NCBI RefSeq assembly: GCF_024752355.1
Contig: NZ_JANTHZ010000002.1
Location: 682,001 to 746,000 of the forward strand
Source: Ancylobacter mangrovi
Lineage (GTDB): Bacteria; Pseudomonadota; Alphaproteobacteria; Rhizobiales; Xanthobacteraceae
Direction: 5' to 3'
Length of the DNA: 64,000 nucleotides
In this document: positions 24,864-33,957 of the stretch, one piece after another
How positions within the stretch are numbered: position 1 is the stretch's first letter
Layout: each line of letters starts with the position of its first letter
Made by a program: the position numbers and the translations under genes
Notes under the pieces: generated by a model
Databases searched by the model: none
Seen by the model: only the letters and a program-made list of their open reading frames with translations
What the model was told of the DNA's origin: nothing

Positions 24864-25145
24864 TCAGCGGCGGCGACCCGGGGGCGGACGGCGCTGGCCG
24901 CTGCCGATCGGCGGCGTCGGACCACCGGTCTTGTGGCGGAAGTTGATCCGTCCACGCTCGAGATCGTAAGGCGACATCTCGACGACGACACGGTCGCCGA
25001 CAATGGTGCGGATGCGGTTCTTCTTCATCTTGCCCGCCGCATAGGCAAGGATTTCGTGCTCGTTATCGAGCACGACGCGGAAATTCCCGTCGGGCAGAAC
25101 TTCGGTGACGGTTCCGTCGAACTCGAGCAGTTCTTCTTTCGCCAT
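24864..25145 (-). CDS. infA: Translation initiation factor IF-1
   Basis: 93 residues. An S1-like OB-fold domain ([24 protein letters not shown], then [16 protein letters not shown], then [15 protein letters not shown]) is followed by a Gly/Pro/Arg-rich tail of about 20 residues, longer than the 72-residue E. coli protein. Ribosome site GAGGAGA precedes the ATG. It lies downstream of the DEAD-box helicase gene on the same strand after 207 bp. Confidence 0.95.
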   Translation of the reverse strand: MAKEELLEFDGTVTEVLPDGNFRVVLDNEHEILAYAAGKMKKNRIRTIVGDRVVVEMSPYDLERGRINFRHKTGGPTPPIGSGQRRPPPGRRR

Positions 25146-25352
25146 TGGCTCTCCTCATTGGACTAGGCCGGCTACGCCGACAGGCACATAACCCGACGAC
25201 GACGTTTTGTCTCGCTTCGCGCCGCTTCCGGGGCAAGGAATCCGGTAAATCGCGCGGGTTCGGCACGGGACGGGCGCGTCGGCGCCCGGCCCGCGGGGCA
25301 TGAACGGCCCGGACGGGCGCGGCATCGGCCGGCCCGTCGGGGCGCGTCAGGC

Positions 25353-27023
25353 TCAGGCCGGGCGGAAGCGGCGCGGCGGGCGACGCTCCTCGCGCGGGGC
25401 GCCCTCGCGGTGCTGCCCGTCGCGATGCTGGCCCTCGTGGCGGCCGCCCTCATGGCGCGGCTTGCCGCCCTCGTGCCGGGACTTGGTCTCGTGACGGTGG
25501 CCGTCGGGACGCCCCTCGGCGCGCACGAGCCCTTCGGGACGGCTGCGCTCGCGGCGCGGACCGTCGGCCCGGTGCGCGTCGGCGCGGTGGCCTTCGGTGC
25601 GCTGACCTTCGGCCCGGTGCCCCTCGCGGCGCGCCCCGTCATGACGCGAACCGTCCTGACGCGAACCGTCCTGACGCGCGCCGTCCTGGCGTTCGCCCTC
25701 GCGCGGGCCGCGCTCGGAGCGGAAGCCGCCCCGCTCGCCGCCGCGCTGGAACGGGCGCTCGCCCTCGGGACGCGGCCCGCGGCGCCCGTCGCGCGGCGCG
25801 CCCCGGCCCTCGCCGCGATTCTCGCGCGGACCGCGCTCGCGGCCCTCGATGCCGGCTTCGCGCGGCGCGCCCTCGCGGCGCGGCGGGCGACGGTCCTCGG
25901 AGGGGATGGTGATGCGGATCAGGCGCTCGATTTCGCGCAGAAAGGCGCGCTCCTCGCCGTCGCAGAACGAGATGGCGATGCCCTCGCGGCCGGCGCGCGC
26001 AGTGCGGCCGATGCGGTGGACATAGCTCTCGGGCACGTTCGGCAGGTCGTAGTTCACGACATGGCTCACGCCCGGCACGTCGATGCCGCGGGCGGCGATG
26101 TCGGTCGCCACCAGCACCTTGACGCGGCCGTCGCGGAAGGCGGCGAGCGCGCGCTCGCGCTGCGGCTGCGACTTGTTGCCGTGGATCGCCTCGGCCGAGA
26201 TGCCGGCCCCGGCGAGGCCCTTCACCACACGGTCGGCGCCGTGCTTGGTGCGCGAGAAGACGAGCGCGCGGTCGAGCCCTTCGCCCGAGAGCACCTCGAC
26301 CAGCAGGTTCGGCTTGCCGGCGCGGTCGGTGAAGATGACCTTCTGCTCGATCTTGTCGGCGGTCTTGGCGACCGGGGTCACCGCCACGCGCACCGGATCG
26401 GTGAGGAGCTGGTCGGCGAGCTTCTCGATCTCCTTCGGCATGGTGGCCGAGAAGAACAGGTTGCGGCGCTTGGCCGGCAGCTTGGCGACGATGGCGCGGA
26501 TGGCGTGGATGAAGCCCATGTCCAGCATCTGGTCGGCCTCGTCCAGCACGAACACCTCGATCATGTCGAGGCGCACCGCGCCGTTCTCGACGAGGTCCAC
26601 CAGCCGGCCGGGGGTGGCGACCAGCACGTCGACGCCGCCGGCGAGCGAGCGGGCCTGCCGGCCGAGCGGCACGCCGCCGATGGCGAGCGCGGTGGAGGGA
26701 CGCACATGGCGGCCATAGAGACGGAAGCTCTCGAGGATCTGGCCGGAAAGCTCGCGGGTCGGGCTCAGCACCAGCACCCGGGCGGAGCGGCGCTCAGGCC
26801 GGCGGCGCTGGGTGACGAGGTGATGCAGGATCGGCAGCGCGAAGGCGGCCGTCTTGCCGGTGCCCGTCTGGGCGATGCCGATGAGGTCGTGGCCGGCCAG
26901 CACCAGCGGCACGGCCTGGGCCTGAATCGGGGTGGGAACGGTGTGATCGGCCTCGGTAAGGGCCTTGACGATCGGCTCGGCAAGGCCAAGTTCGGCGAAA
27001 GTGTTCAAGCGACGTTCTTTCAT
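25353..27023 (-). CDS. DEAD-box RNA helicase (RhlE-like) with long charged tail
   Basis: 556 residues. The helicase core covers about residues 1-375: Q-motif region, AQTGTGKT (I), PTRELSGQ (Ia), VLDEADQML (II), FFSATMPKEI (III), VLVATDIAARGIDVPGV (V) and HRIGRTARAGREG (VI). The remaining ~180 residues are low-complexity Arg/Gly/Glu/His with repeats such as RQDGS and HRADG, probably an RNA-binding disordered tail. The likely role is remodelling rRNA or structured mRNA. The ATG at 27023 is preferred over an upstream codon at 27047. Confidence 0.93.
   Translation of the reverse strand: MKERRLNTFAELGLAEPIVKALTEADHTVPTPIQAQAVPLVLAGHDLIGIAQTGTGKTAAFALPILHHLVTQRRRPERRSARVLVLSPTRELSGQILESFRLYGRHVRPSTALAIGGVPLGRQARSLAGGVDVLVATPGRLVDLVENGAVRLDMIEVFVLDEADQMLDMGFIHAIRAIVAKLPAKRRNLFFSATMPKEIEKLADQLLTDPVRVAVTPVAKTADKIEQKVIFTDRAGKPNLLVEVLSGEGLDRALVFSRTKHGADRVVKGLAGAGISAEAIHGNKSQPQRERALAAFRDGRVKVLVATDIAARGIDVPGVSHVVNYDLPNVPESYVHRIGRTARAGREGIAISFCDGEERAFLREIERLIRITIPSEDRRPPRREGAPREAGIEGRERGPRENRGEGRGAPRDGRRGPRPEGERPFQRGGERGGFRSERGPREGERQDGARQDGSRQDGSRHDGARREGHRAEGQRTEGHRADAHRADGPRRERSRPEGLVRAEGRPDGHRHETKSRHEGGKPRHEGGRHEGQHRDGQHREGAPREERRPPRRFRPA
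25646..25690. repeat. 15-bp tandem repeat within the helicase tail
   Basis: GCGAACCGTCCTGAC occurs at 25646-25660 and exactly again at 25661-25675, with a diverged copy at 25676-25690. On the minus strand it encodes the pentapeptide repeats RQDGS/A, so copy-number change would stay in frame. Confidence 0.85.
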
Positions 27024-27266
27024 AAGCGATCCCGGCCGCGCGCGCACAGGCGAGCGGACCGCGGATCACGAGGGTCCATAAGACACCCCGCGTGGCCTGG
27101 GACGTCGATGAATTGGGATGATGAGGGCTGATGACTGCCGCGGATGAACCGTAGCGGACGTCGAGCAACGCGGCCCCGATACGGACGAGCGCCCGTACAC
27201 GGCGCCTATGTGGCCCAGATGGGTGTCGATTTCAAGGCGTTACCGTCCGCGTTATAAGGTTGAAGC

Positions 27267-28010
27267 ATGTTTCCTGACGTCGTTGACCTCCGCAGCTTCT
27301 ATGCCCAGCCCCTCGGCGTGGTGACGCGCCGGCTCATCGGACGCGCGATCCGCGCCCGATTCGACAATGTGCGTGGCCTGTCCGTGCTCGGCATCGGCTA
27401 TGCGACGCCCTATCTCGGCGTGTTCCGCGAGGAGTGCGAGCGCACGCTCGCCTTCATGCCGGGCGCACAGGGGGTGACGCGCTGGCCCTCCGCCGCGCCC
27501 ACGCTAGCCGCGCTGGTCGACGAGACCGAGCTGCCGCTGCGCGACGCCATGGTCGACCGCATCCTCGCCGTGCACCTGCTGGAGATGACCCCGGATGCCG
27601 AGGACATGCTGCGCGAGGCGTGGCGCGTGCTGGCGCCGGGCGGGCGGCTGCTGTGCGTGGTGCCGAACCGGCGCGGGGTCTGGGCGCGGGTCGACAACAA
27701 CCCGTTCGGCCATGGCCGGCCGTTCTCGCGGGCGCAGATCACCGACCTGCTGCGCCGCGCCCTGTTCACGCCGGTCGGCTGGGGCGAGGCGCTCTACATG
27801 CCGCCGGTGGGGCGCAACTGGTTCCTGCGCTCGGCGGTGGCGTGGGAGCGGTCCGGCGCCACGCTGTCGCTGCCCTTCGCGGGCGTGCACATCGTCGAGG
27901 CCACCAAGCAGGTCTACAAACCCGTGCCGATGAAGCGCAAGAGCGCGCGCCTGCGCGTGCCCGTGCTGGAGCCGGTGCTGGCGCCGCAGCCGGCGGGCCT
28001 GCGTGGGTGA
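27267..28010 (+). CDS. Class I SAM-dependent methyltransferase (type 11)
   Basis: 247 residues. The SAM-binding glycine motif is GLSVLGIGYATPYLG, with the later motif REAWRVLAPGGRLLCVVPNR typical of methyltransferase type 11. A C-terminal basic tail (KPVPMKRKSARLR) follows. The substrate is unknown. Relatives in this order often sit next to a hydroxyacylglutathione hydrolase gene, which is not present here. Convergent with metW. Confidence 0.88.
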   Translation: MFPDVVDLRSFYAQPLGVVTRRLIGRAIRARFDNVRGLSVLGIGYATPYLGVFREECERTLAFMPGAQGVTRWPSAAPTLAALVDETELPLRDAMVDRILAVHLLEMTPDAEDMLREAWRVLAPGGRLLCVVPNRRGVWARVDNNPFGHGRPFSRAQITDLLRRALFTPVGWGEALYMPPVGRNWFLRSAVAWERSGATLSLPFAGVHIVEATKQVYKPVPMKRKSARLRVPVLEPVLAPQPAGLRG

Positions 28011-28026
28011 GGGCCGGGCGGGCGCC

Positions 28027-28710
28027 TCAGTCCTTGCGCGAGAGCAGGAACACGGCCTGCTCGCCGACCAGGTTCCACACCGACCAGGGCCAGTTGAAGC
28101 GCACCTTCTGGCCGTAGCCGTTCAGCGCCACCGCGTGGTCGATCCGCGCGCCGACCGCCTCCACCAGCCCGACGAAGTCGCGGATGGTGCAGAAATGGAT
28201 GTTCGGCGTGTCGTACCAGCTATAGGGCAGGTTCTCGGTCGCCGGCATGCGCCCGTTCAGCAGCAGGTCGAGCCGCATGCGCCAGAAGCCGAAATTAGGG
28301 AACGAGACCACCGCGTGGCTGCCCACGCGCAGCATCTGCTCCAATACCCAGCGCGGCCGGCGGGTGGCCTGGATGGTCTGCGACAGGATCACGTAGTCGA
28401 AGGCGTTGTCGGGATAGTCGGCGAGGTCGATGTCGGCGTCGCCCTGGATCACCGCCAGCCCGCGCGACACGCTGGCGTTGACGCCCTCGCGCGAGAGCTC
28501 GATGCCGCGCGCGTCGCATTTGCGGCTCGTCGCCAGCAGCTCCATCAGCTCGCCGTCGCCGCAGCCGACGTCGAGCACGCGCGAGCCCGGCTGCACCATC
28601 TCGGCGATGGTGACGAGGTCGACGCGGGCGCCGGAATCGACGCGCGCCGCCTCCTTCATGGTGAGGTCGCGGGTCTTCGGGGCCCTGAAGCCGAAATCGC
28701 GCAGCGCCAT
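28027..28710 (-). CDS. metW: Methionine biosynthesis protein MetW
   Basis: 227 residues. A small methyltransferase-like fold with SRVLDVGCGDGELMELL, a Tyr/Gln region ILSQTIQATRRP, and the MetW-specific SFPNFGFWRMRLDLLLNGRMP and LPYSWYDTPNIHFCT. It works with MetX in homoserine acylation; genetic linkage of metX-metW is the rule in alphaproteobacteria. It follows metX by 14 bp on the same strand. The start at 28710 is set by MALRDFGFRAP. Confidence 0.93.
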   Translation of the reverse strand: MALRDFGFRAPKTRDLTMKEAARVDSGARVDLVTIAEMVQPGSRVLDVGCGDGELMELLATSRKCDARGIELSREGVNASVSRGLAVIQGDADIDLADYPDNAFDYVILSQTIQATRRPRWVLEQMLRVGSHAVVSFPNFGFWRMRLDLLLNGRMPATENLPYSWYDTPNIHFCTIRDFVGLVEAVGARIDHAVALNGYGQKVRFNWPWSVWNLVGEQAVFLLSRKD

Positions 28711-28724
28711 CGAGAACCTCCCGC

Positions 28725-29915
28725 TCACCGTATGCCGACGCCGCGCGCCGCCGCGTCGAGGAAGCCGCGCGTGATCGCGAACAGCTCCGGCTCGTCGAGC
28801 AGGAAGGCGTCGTGGCCCTTGTCGGTCTCGATCTCGGCGAAGGAGACCGAGGCGCCGGCGGCATTCAGCGCATGCACCACGGCGCGCGAATCCGGCGTCG
28901 GGAACAGCCAGTCCGAGGTGAAGGAGATGAGGCAGAACCGGGTCGTGGTGCCGCGGAAGGCGTTGGCCAGCACGCCGCCATGCTCGGCCGCGAGGTCGAA
29001 ATAGTCCATCGCCCGCGTGACGTAGAGATAGGAATTGGCGTCGAAGCGGTCGACGAAGGCCTCGCCCTGGTGGCGCAGATAGGATTCCACCTGGAAGTCG
29101 GCGTCGAAGCTGAAGGTGTGGCCGTCGCGGTCCTGCAGCCGGCGGCCGAACTTGCGGTGCAGCGAGCCGTCCGACATGTAGGTGATGTGCGCGGCCATGC
29201 GCGCGACCGAGAGCCCGCGGCGCGGGCTGGTGCCGGCGGCGAGGTAGCGCCCGCCCTGCCAGTCCGGATCGGCCATGACCGCCTGCCGCCCGACCTCGTG
29301 GAAGGCGATGTTCTGCGCCGAATGGCGCGCGGCGGTGGCGATCGGCATGGCGGCGAAGACGCGCTCGGGGTAGCTCGCCGCCCATTGCAGCACCTGCATG
29401 CCGCCCATGGAACCGCCGACCACCGCCAGCAGCCGCTCGATGCCGAGATGCTCGACCAGCATCGACTGGGCCCGCACCATGTCGCGGATGGTCACCACCG
29501 GGAAGTCGAGCCCGTAGGGCGCGCCGGTCGCCGGATTGGTCGAGGACGGGCCGGTGGTGCCGAGGCAGCCGCCGAGCACGTTCGAGCTGATGACGAAGAA
29601 GCGGTCGGTGTCGATCGGCTTGCCGGGCCCGATCAGCGTCTCCCACCAGCCCGGCTTGCCGGTGACGGGATGGACGTTGGCCGCGTGCTGGTCGGCGGTG
29701 AGGGCGTGGCAGACCATGATGGCGTTGGAGCGCGCCGCGTTCAGCGTGCCATAGGTCTGGTAGCCGATCTGGAACGGGCTCAGCACGGCGCCGGAATCGA
29801 GCCGCAGCGGCCTGTCCGCGCCGAAGCGCACCACCGGGGAATGGGGATGATCGGCCTCCCCGCGCGCCGGCTCGGCGATGCGGGCGCCGGGACTGAGCGT
29901 GACGCTGTCTGCCAT
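28725..29915 (-). CDS. metX: Homoserine O-acyltransferase MetX
   Basis: 396 residues of alpha/beta-hydrolase fold. The nucleophile serine sits in [15 protein letters not shown], with upstream IVCH-type motif [15 protein letters not shown] and the [16 protein letters not shown] region. The late Asp and His of the triad are in [10 protein letters not shown] and DKGHDAF. It transfers acetyl (possibly succinyl) to homoserine, the first committed step to methionine. First gene of metX-metW. Confidence 0.95.
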   Translation of the reverse strand: MADSVTLSPGARIAEPARGEADHPHSPVVRFGADRPLRLDSGAVLSPFQIGYQTYGTLNAARSNAIMVCHALTADQHAANVHPVTGKPGWWETLIGPGKPIDTDRFFVISSNVLGGCLGTTGPSSTNPATGAPYGLDFPVVTIRDMVRAQSMLVEHLGIERLLAVVGGSMGGMQVLQWAASYPERVFAAMPIATAARHSAQNIAFHEVGRQAVMADPDWQGGRYLAAGTSPRRGLSVARMAAHITYMSDGSLHRKFGRRLQDRDGHTFSFDADFQVESYLRHQGEAFVDRFDANSYLYVTRAMDYFDLAAEHGGVLANAFRGTTTRFCLISFTSDWLFPTPDSRAVVHALNAAGASVSFAEIETDKGHDAFLLDEPELFAITRGFLDAAARGVGIR

Positions 29916-29921
29916 CTTTAC

Positions 29922-29955
29922 CGTCCTACCGGACGAAGAGTTCGTTTTATCGAAC
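29922..29955 (-). promoter_or_regulatory. metX leader with two short hairpins
   Basis: On the minus strand, just upstream of the metX ATG, are two hairpins. One is GTTCG-ATAAAA-CGAAC (29955-29940) and the other CGTCC-GGTA-GGACG (29935-29922). A TTGACA -35 element lies upstream (29989-29984). The arrangement suggests a short structured leader; I could not match it to the SAM-II riboswitch core. Confidence 0.4.
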
Positions 29956-30048
29956 GATCCAAATGATCCGACCGTGCCGGCTTGTCAATATCGGGTAGGG
30001 CCAGATTTTGTTTTGCGCGCGGCGCGCGCGGCGCTAGGACATCCGCCC

Positions 30049-30987
30049 ATGGACACGAAAACCGACAGCGGGGTCAAGCGGCCCGCCGCGGAGGCCGCCT
30101 CGTCCGTCGCGCCGGCCGGCGCGACGGTGGACCTCGCGGCGCTGCGCGCCGAGATCGACCGCATCGACGCGGGCATGCACGCCCTGCTGATCGAGCGCGG
30201 CGAGATCATCGACCGGCTGGTCGAGGTGAAGCGCTCGCGCGGCGCCGAGGGCGGCTCGGCCTTCCGCCCGGCGCGCGAGGCCTCGATGATGCGCCACATC
30301 GTCGACCGGCACCGCGGCATCCTCCCGCTCGACACGGTCGAGGGCATATGGCGGGTCATCATCTCGACCTTCACCTATGTGCAGGCGCCCTACGCGGTCC
30401 ATGCGGACCTCGCCACCGGCGAGGCGGCGATGCGCGACACGGCGCGCTTCCATTTCGGCTTCACCGTGCCCTTCGTCGCCCATATGGGCGCGTCCGGCGT
30501 GGTGGCGGCGGTCGCCGGCTCGAAGGGCGACCTCGGCCTTGTACCGGCCTTCGCCGCGCCCGCCACCGGCGCCTGGTGGACGGCGCTGGAGAGCGAGAGC
30601 GCGCCCAAGATCATCGCCCGCCTGCCCTTCGTCGAGCGTGCCGACCACCCCGCCGGCCTGCCGGTATTCTGCATCGCCCATCCGGTGACGGACGGGGCGG
30701 TGACCGAGGTCGAGACCTGGAGCCTGCATGTCGCCGGCTGGACCGCGCAGGCGGCGCGCGCGCTCGCCCCGCTGGCCGAGGTGCTGGCCGTGCCCGACCG
30801 CAGCCTCGACGGCGCGGCGCTGCTGGCCTCGATCCCGCTCGGCGGCGAGGTGGGGCTCGACACGGTGCTGGCGGCGCTGCGGGCCTCGGGCGCCTCGGTG
30901 CGCTCGGCCGCCCTCGTCGGCAGCCATGCCAGCCGCTATACCCACCCCCCGCAGCCCGAGCCGGCCCATCCGGCCGCGAAGGGCTGA
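30049..30987 (+). CDS. Chorismate mutase with C-terminal domain of unknown role
   Basis: 312 residues. Residues ~25-110 form an AroQ-type chorismate mutase helix bundle ([29 protein letters not shown], then [14 protein letters not shown]). The ~200-residue remainder has [18 protein letters not shown] and GDLGLVPAF, faintly like the periplasmic-binding-type fold of prephenate dehydratase. I cannot see the dehydratase TRF motif. It starts the operon chorismate mutase-hisC-tyrC, so it feeds prephenate to tyrosine/phenylalanine synthesis. Confidence 0.88.
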   Translation: MDTKTDSGVKRPAAEAASSVAPAGATVDLAALRAEIDRIDAGMHALLIERGEIIDRLVEVKRSRGAEGGSAFRPAREASMMRHIVDRHRGILPLDTVEGIWRVIISTFTYVQAPYAVHADLATGEAAMRDTARFHFGFTVPFVAHMGASGVVAAVAGSKGDLGLVPAFAAPATGAWWTALESESAPKIIARLPFVERADHPAGLPVFCIAHPVTDGAVTEVETWSLHVAGWTAQAARALAPLAEVLAVPDRSLDGAALLASIPLGGEVGLDTVLAALRASGASVRSAALVGSHASRYTHPPQPEPAHPAAKG

Positions 30988-31025
30988 CGGCTTTCCCCCC
31001 GCCCTCTTCCCCCGGAGTTCCCCCG

Positions 31026-32168
31026 ATGTCGTCCGCGTCCGCCCCCAGCCGTCCCGTCCCGCGTCCCGGGGTGCAGGCGATCGAGGCCTATGTGCCGGGC
31101 AAGGCGGAAGCGGGCGCCGGCGTGAAGGTCTACAAGCTCTCGGCCAACGAGACGCCGATCGGCCCCAGCCCGAAGGCGATGGAGGCGTTCCGCGCCGCTG
31201 CCGCGCTCGAATTCTACCCCGACGGCTCCTCGACGAAGCTGCGCGAGGCGATCGGCGCCGCCTACGGGCTCGACCCGGCCCGGATCGTCTGCGGCACCGG
31301 CTCGGACGAACTGATCACCCTCACCACGCTGGCCTTCGCCGGGCCGGGCGACGAGGTGCTCTATTCGCAGTACGGCTTCCTGGTCTACCGGATCGCCACG
31401 CTGGCGGCCGGCGCGACGCCGGTGGTGGCGCCGGAGAAGGACTATCACAGCGACGTCGACGCGCTGCTGGCGGCGGTGAGCGAACGCACGCGCATCGTCT
31501 TCCTCGCCAACCCGAACAACCCGACCGGCACCTACATCCCGGCCGAGGAGGTGCGCCGGCTGCAGCGCGGCCTGCCGCCGCATGTGCTGCTGGCGCTCGA
31601 TTCGGCCTATGCCGAATATGTCCACCGCGAGGATTACGAGGCGGGCACCGAGCTCGCCGAGAGCTGCGCCAACGTCGTGATGCTGCGCACCTTCTCCAAG
31701 ATCCACGGCCTCGCCAGCCTGCGCGTGGGCTGGCTCTACGGGCCGGCCGAGGTGGTGGACGCGGTGAACCGCATCCGCGGCGCCTTCAACGTCTCCGCGC
31801 CCGGCATCGCCGCGGCGACGGCGGCGGTGGGCGACACCGCCCATGTCGAAGCGGCGGTGGCGCATAACGATGTGTGGCTGCCCTGGTTGACCGAGCAGCT
31901 CACCGCGCTCGGGCTCGACGTCACGCCGAGCGTGGCGAACTTCCTGCTGGTGCATTTCCCCGACGAGCCGGGCCGGACCGCGCGCGAGGCCGACGCCTTC
32001 CTGATGCAGCGCGGGCTGATCCTGCGCCGGGTCGATGCCTACGGCCTGCCGGGGGCGCTGCGTCTCACCGTCGGCACCGAGGAGGCGAACCGGCTGCTGG
32101 TTGACGCGCTCTCCGCATTCATGGGCCGCAACGCGCCGGCCGAAGCGAGCGCGGGCCATGGTGCTTGA
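31026..32168 (+). CDS. hisC: Histidinol-phosphate / aromatic aminotransferase HisC
   Basis: 380 residues, fold-type I PLP enzyme. Landmarks are [33 protein letters not shown], and the PLP lysine in [15 protein letters not shown]. Members act on histidinol phosphate and also on aromatic keto acids. Lying between chorismate mutase and prephenate dehydrogenase, it probably serves tyrosine/phenylalanine synthesis as well as histidine. Its 3' end overlaps tyrC by 11 bp. Confidence 0.93.
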   Translation: MSSASAPSRPVPRPGVQAIEAYVPGKAEAGAGVKVYKLSANETPIGPSPKAMEAFRAAAALEFYPDGSSTKLREAIGAAYGLDPARIVCGTGSDELITLTTLAFAGPGDEVLYSQYGFLVYRIATLAAGATPVVAPEKDYHSDVDALLAAVSERTRIVFLANPNNPTGTYIPAEEVRRLQRGLPPHVLLALDSAYAEYVHREDYEAGTELAESCANVVMLRTFSKIHGLASLRVGWLYGPAEVVDAVNRIRGAFNVSAPGIAAATAAVGDTAHVEAAVAHNDVWLPWLTEQLTALGLDVTPSVANFLLVHFPDEPGRTAREADAFLMQRGLILRRVDAYGLPGALRLTVGTEEANRLLVDALSAFMGRNAPAEASAGHGA

Positions 32169-33093
32169 TCCGCCGCTGGCGCGCCCGCTGCTCGGGCGCC
32201 TCGTCGTCATCGGCATCGGCCTGATCGGCTCGTCGATCCTGCGCGCGGCGGGCGCGCGAAGCCTCGCCGGCACGCTGGTCGCCTATGACGCGGCCGAGGC
32301 GGTGCGCGCGCGCGTCGGCGAGCTCGGCATCGCCGATGAGGTGGCCGCGACCCCGGCCGAGGCGGTGGCCGACGCGGACATCGTCATATTGTGCGTGCCG
32401 GTCGGCGCCATGGGCGCGGCCGCCGAGGCGATCGCGCCGCATCTGAAGCCCGGCGCCATCGTCTCCGACGTCGGCTCGGTGAAGGGCGCGGTGTTCACCG
32501 CGCTGCGCGCGCACCTGCCCGAAGGCGTGCACATCATTCCCGGCCATCCGGTGGCGGGTACCGAATATTCCGGCCCCGATGCGGGCTTTGCCACCCTGTT
32601 CCGGAACCGCTGGTCGATCCTCACCCCGCCGGAGGACGCGGACCCCGACGCGGTGGCGCGGCTCACCGGGCTGTGGACCGCGATGGGCGCCAATGTCGAG
32701 ACCATGAGCGTGGAGCACCACGATCTGGTGCTCGCCATCACCTCGCACGTGCCGCACCTGATCGCCTACAACATCGTCGGCACGGCGGCGGACCTCGAGG
32801 AGGTCACGCAGTCCGAGGTGATCAAGTACTCGGCCGGCGGCTTCCGCGACTTCACCCGCATCGCGGCCTCCGACCCGACCATGTGGCGCGACGTGTTCCT
32901 CAACAACCGCGAGGCGGTGCTCGAGGTGCTGGGCCGCTTCACCGAGGACCTGATCGCGCTGCAGCGGGCGATCCGCTGGGCCGAGGGCGACAAGCTGTTC
33001 GAGCTGTTCACCCGCACCCGCGCCATCCGCCGCTCGATCATCGAGATCGGCCAGGAGACGGCGGCGCCGGATTTCGGCCGCGAGCGGGGGTGA
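32158..33093 (+). CDS. tyrC: Prephenate / arogenate dehydrogenase
   Basis: 311 residues. The NAD-binding start is [17 protein letters not shown]. The conserved catalytic-domain histidine is in [19 protein letters not shown], and the C-terminal helical block has [17 protein letters not shown]. It converts prephenate (or arogenate) oxidatively to the tyrosine precursor. Which substrate it prefers cannot be told from sequence. Translationally overlaps hisC. Confidence 0.93.
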   Translation: MVLDPPLARPLLGRLVVIGIGLIGSSILRAAGARSLAGTLVAYDAAEAVRARVGELGIADEVAATPAEAVADADIVILCVPVGAMGAAAEAIAPHLKPGAIVSDVGSVKGAVFTALRAHLPEGVHIIPGHPVAGTEYSGPDAGFATLFRNRWSILTPPEDADPDAVARLTGLWTAMGANVETMSVEHHDLVLAITSHVPHLIAYNIVGTAADLEEVTQSEVIKYSAGGFRDFTRIAASDPTMWRDVFLNNREAVLEVLGRFTEDLIALQRAIRWAEGDKLFELFTRTRAIRRSIIEIGQETAAPDFGRERG

Positions 33094-33143
33094 CCATGGC
33101 GTCGGCGCCCCCCGCGCCGATTCTCTTGCCGAAAGGTTGCCCG

Positions 33144-33524
33144 ATGAAAATGACCGCCGCCGCCGCGCTGACCCTCGCTCTTCTTGCCGCGCCCGCGGCC
33201 CGGGCGCAGGGCGTCGATTCGCTCACCGGCCGCGTCTGGGTCGAGGCCAATCCGGCGAACAAGATGCCCGGCACGATGCTCGTCTTCTTCACCGACGGCA
33301 CGCTCTTGATGGATTCGTGCTGGGAGACCTACGCCCTGCGCAAATGGACGCGCACCGCGCCGAACGCCGTCTCGTGGGACGAAGATGGCGCGAGGGTCTC
33401 GGCTACCGTCACCAAGCTCACCGCCACCGATCTCACCCTGAAGGTGAAGGCCGGTCCTGACGTGGTGGAGCACCGCTATTCGCGCCCCAAGGTGCCGTTC
33501 GTCTGCCCGAATATGAAGCGTTAG
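33144..33524 (+). CDS. Small secreted protein of unknown function
   Basis: 126 residues. A clear signal peptide (MKMTAAAALTLALLAAPAARA, cleavage near AQG) precedes about 105 residues of probable beta-sheet. These have two cysteines (in MDSCWETY and PFVCPNMKR) that could form a disulphide. I do not recognise the family; the RVWVEANPANKMPGTMLVFFTDG pattern is faintly META- or lipocalin-like. It follows tyrC by 50 bp. An ATG at 33096 gives a longer N-terminus but a poorer signal peptide. Confidence 0.72.
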   Translation: MKMTAAAALTLALLAAPAARAQGVDSLTGRVWVEANPANKMPGTMLVFFTDGTLLMDSCWETYALRKWTRTAPNAVSWDEDGARVSATVTKLTATDLTLKVKAGPDVVEHRYSRPKVPFVCPNMKR

Positions 33525-33614
33525 GGTGCCGTCCATCTGGCCACGAAGACAACACAGGCCGATCGCATCCTCTCCCGCGGCAGGCGTGATCGCTTGTCGA
33601 CAGAGGAGGCACCC

Positions 33615-33854
33615 ATGAAGTCGAAGCTTCACGACCCGGTGTTCCAAGACCCCAGCGACAACACGAATCCGGGCACGCAAATCCTCGATAACAAGATCAT
33701 CGGAAATGGCTCGGCGGCGCGTGCCGGCGACATTCAGGGCGATGGCGGGCCAATCGACGGCACGATCGTCGGAGATGGCGCTCGGGCCAAGCGCGCGAAG
33801 GCGGCAGGGCAGTCCACAACGATGAACATGAGCAAGATCATCGGCAACGGATGA
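33615..33854 (+). CDS. Small protein with repeated (I/V)xG(N/D)G motifs, unknown
   Basis: 79 residues from an ATG with GGAGG 9 nt upstream. Hydrophilic, no cysteine, no membrane segment. Short motifs recur: IIGNG (28-32), IQGDG (40-44), IVGDG (51-55) and IIGNG (75-79), at steps of 12, 11 and 24 residues. The C-terminus ends exactly on the last motif. I know no family for it. It lies between the small secreted protein and the convergent mmsA, separated from mmsA by a bidirectional terminator. Confidence 0.65.
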   Translation: MKSKLHDPVFQDPSDNTNPGTQILDNKIIGNGSAARAGDIQGDGGPIDGTIVGDGARAKRAKAAGQSTTMNMSKIIGNG

Positions 33855-33893
33855 CGGCCCCGAGACGTATCGTGGTCGTATCGCCGTGAGATA

Positions 33894-33922
33894 AAAATGC
33901 CCGGCATCATGCCGGGCATTTC
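33894..33922. terminator. Bidirectional intrinsic terminator
   Basis: ATGCCCGGC / GCCGGGCAT (9-bp stem, ATCAT loop) is flanked by AAAAA on the left and TTTC on the right. On the minus strand it ends mmsA transcription with TTTTTAT; on the plus strand it can serve the small repeat-protein gene. Confidence 0.85.
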
Positions 33923-33957
33923 AAGTTCGTTAGCCGGGTCAGGAGCCTTGCGGCGCC

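Noticed and set aside
29916-29990. SAM-II riboswitch upstream of metX
   Set aside because: I compared the leader with the SAM-II core I remember and found neither the first stem nor the pseudoknot bases; only simple hairpins are present.
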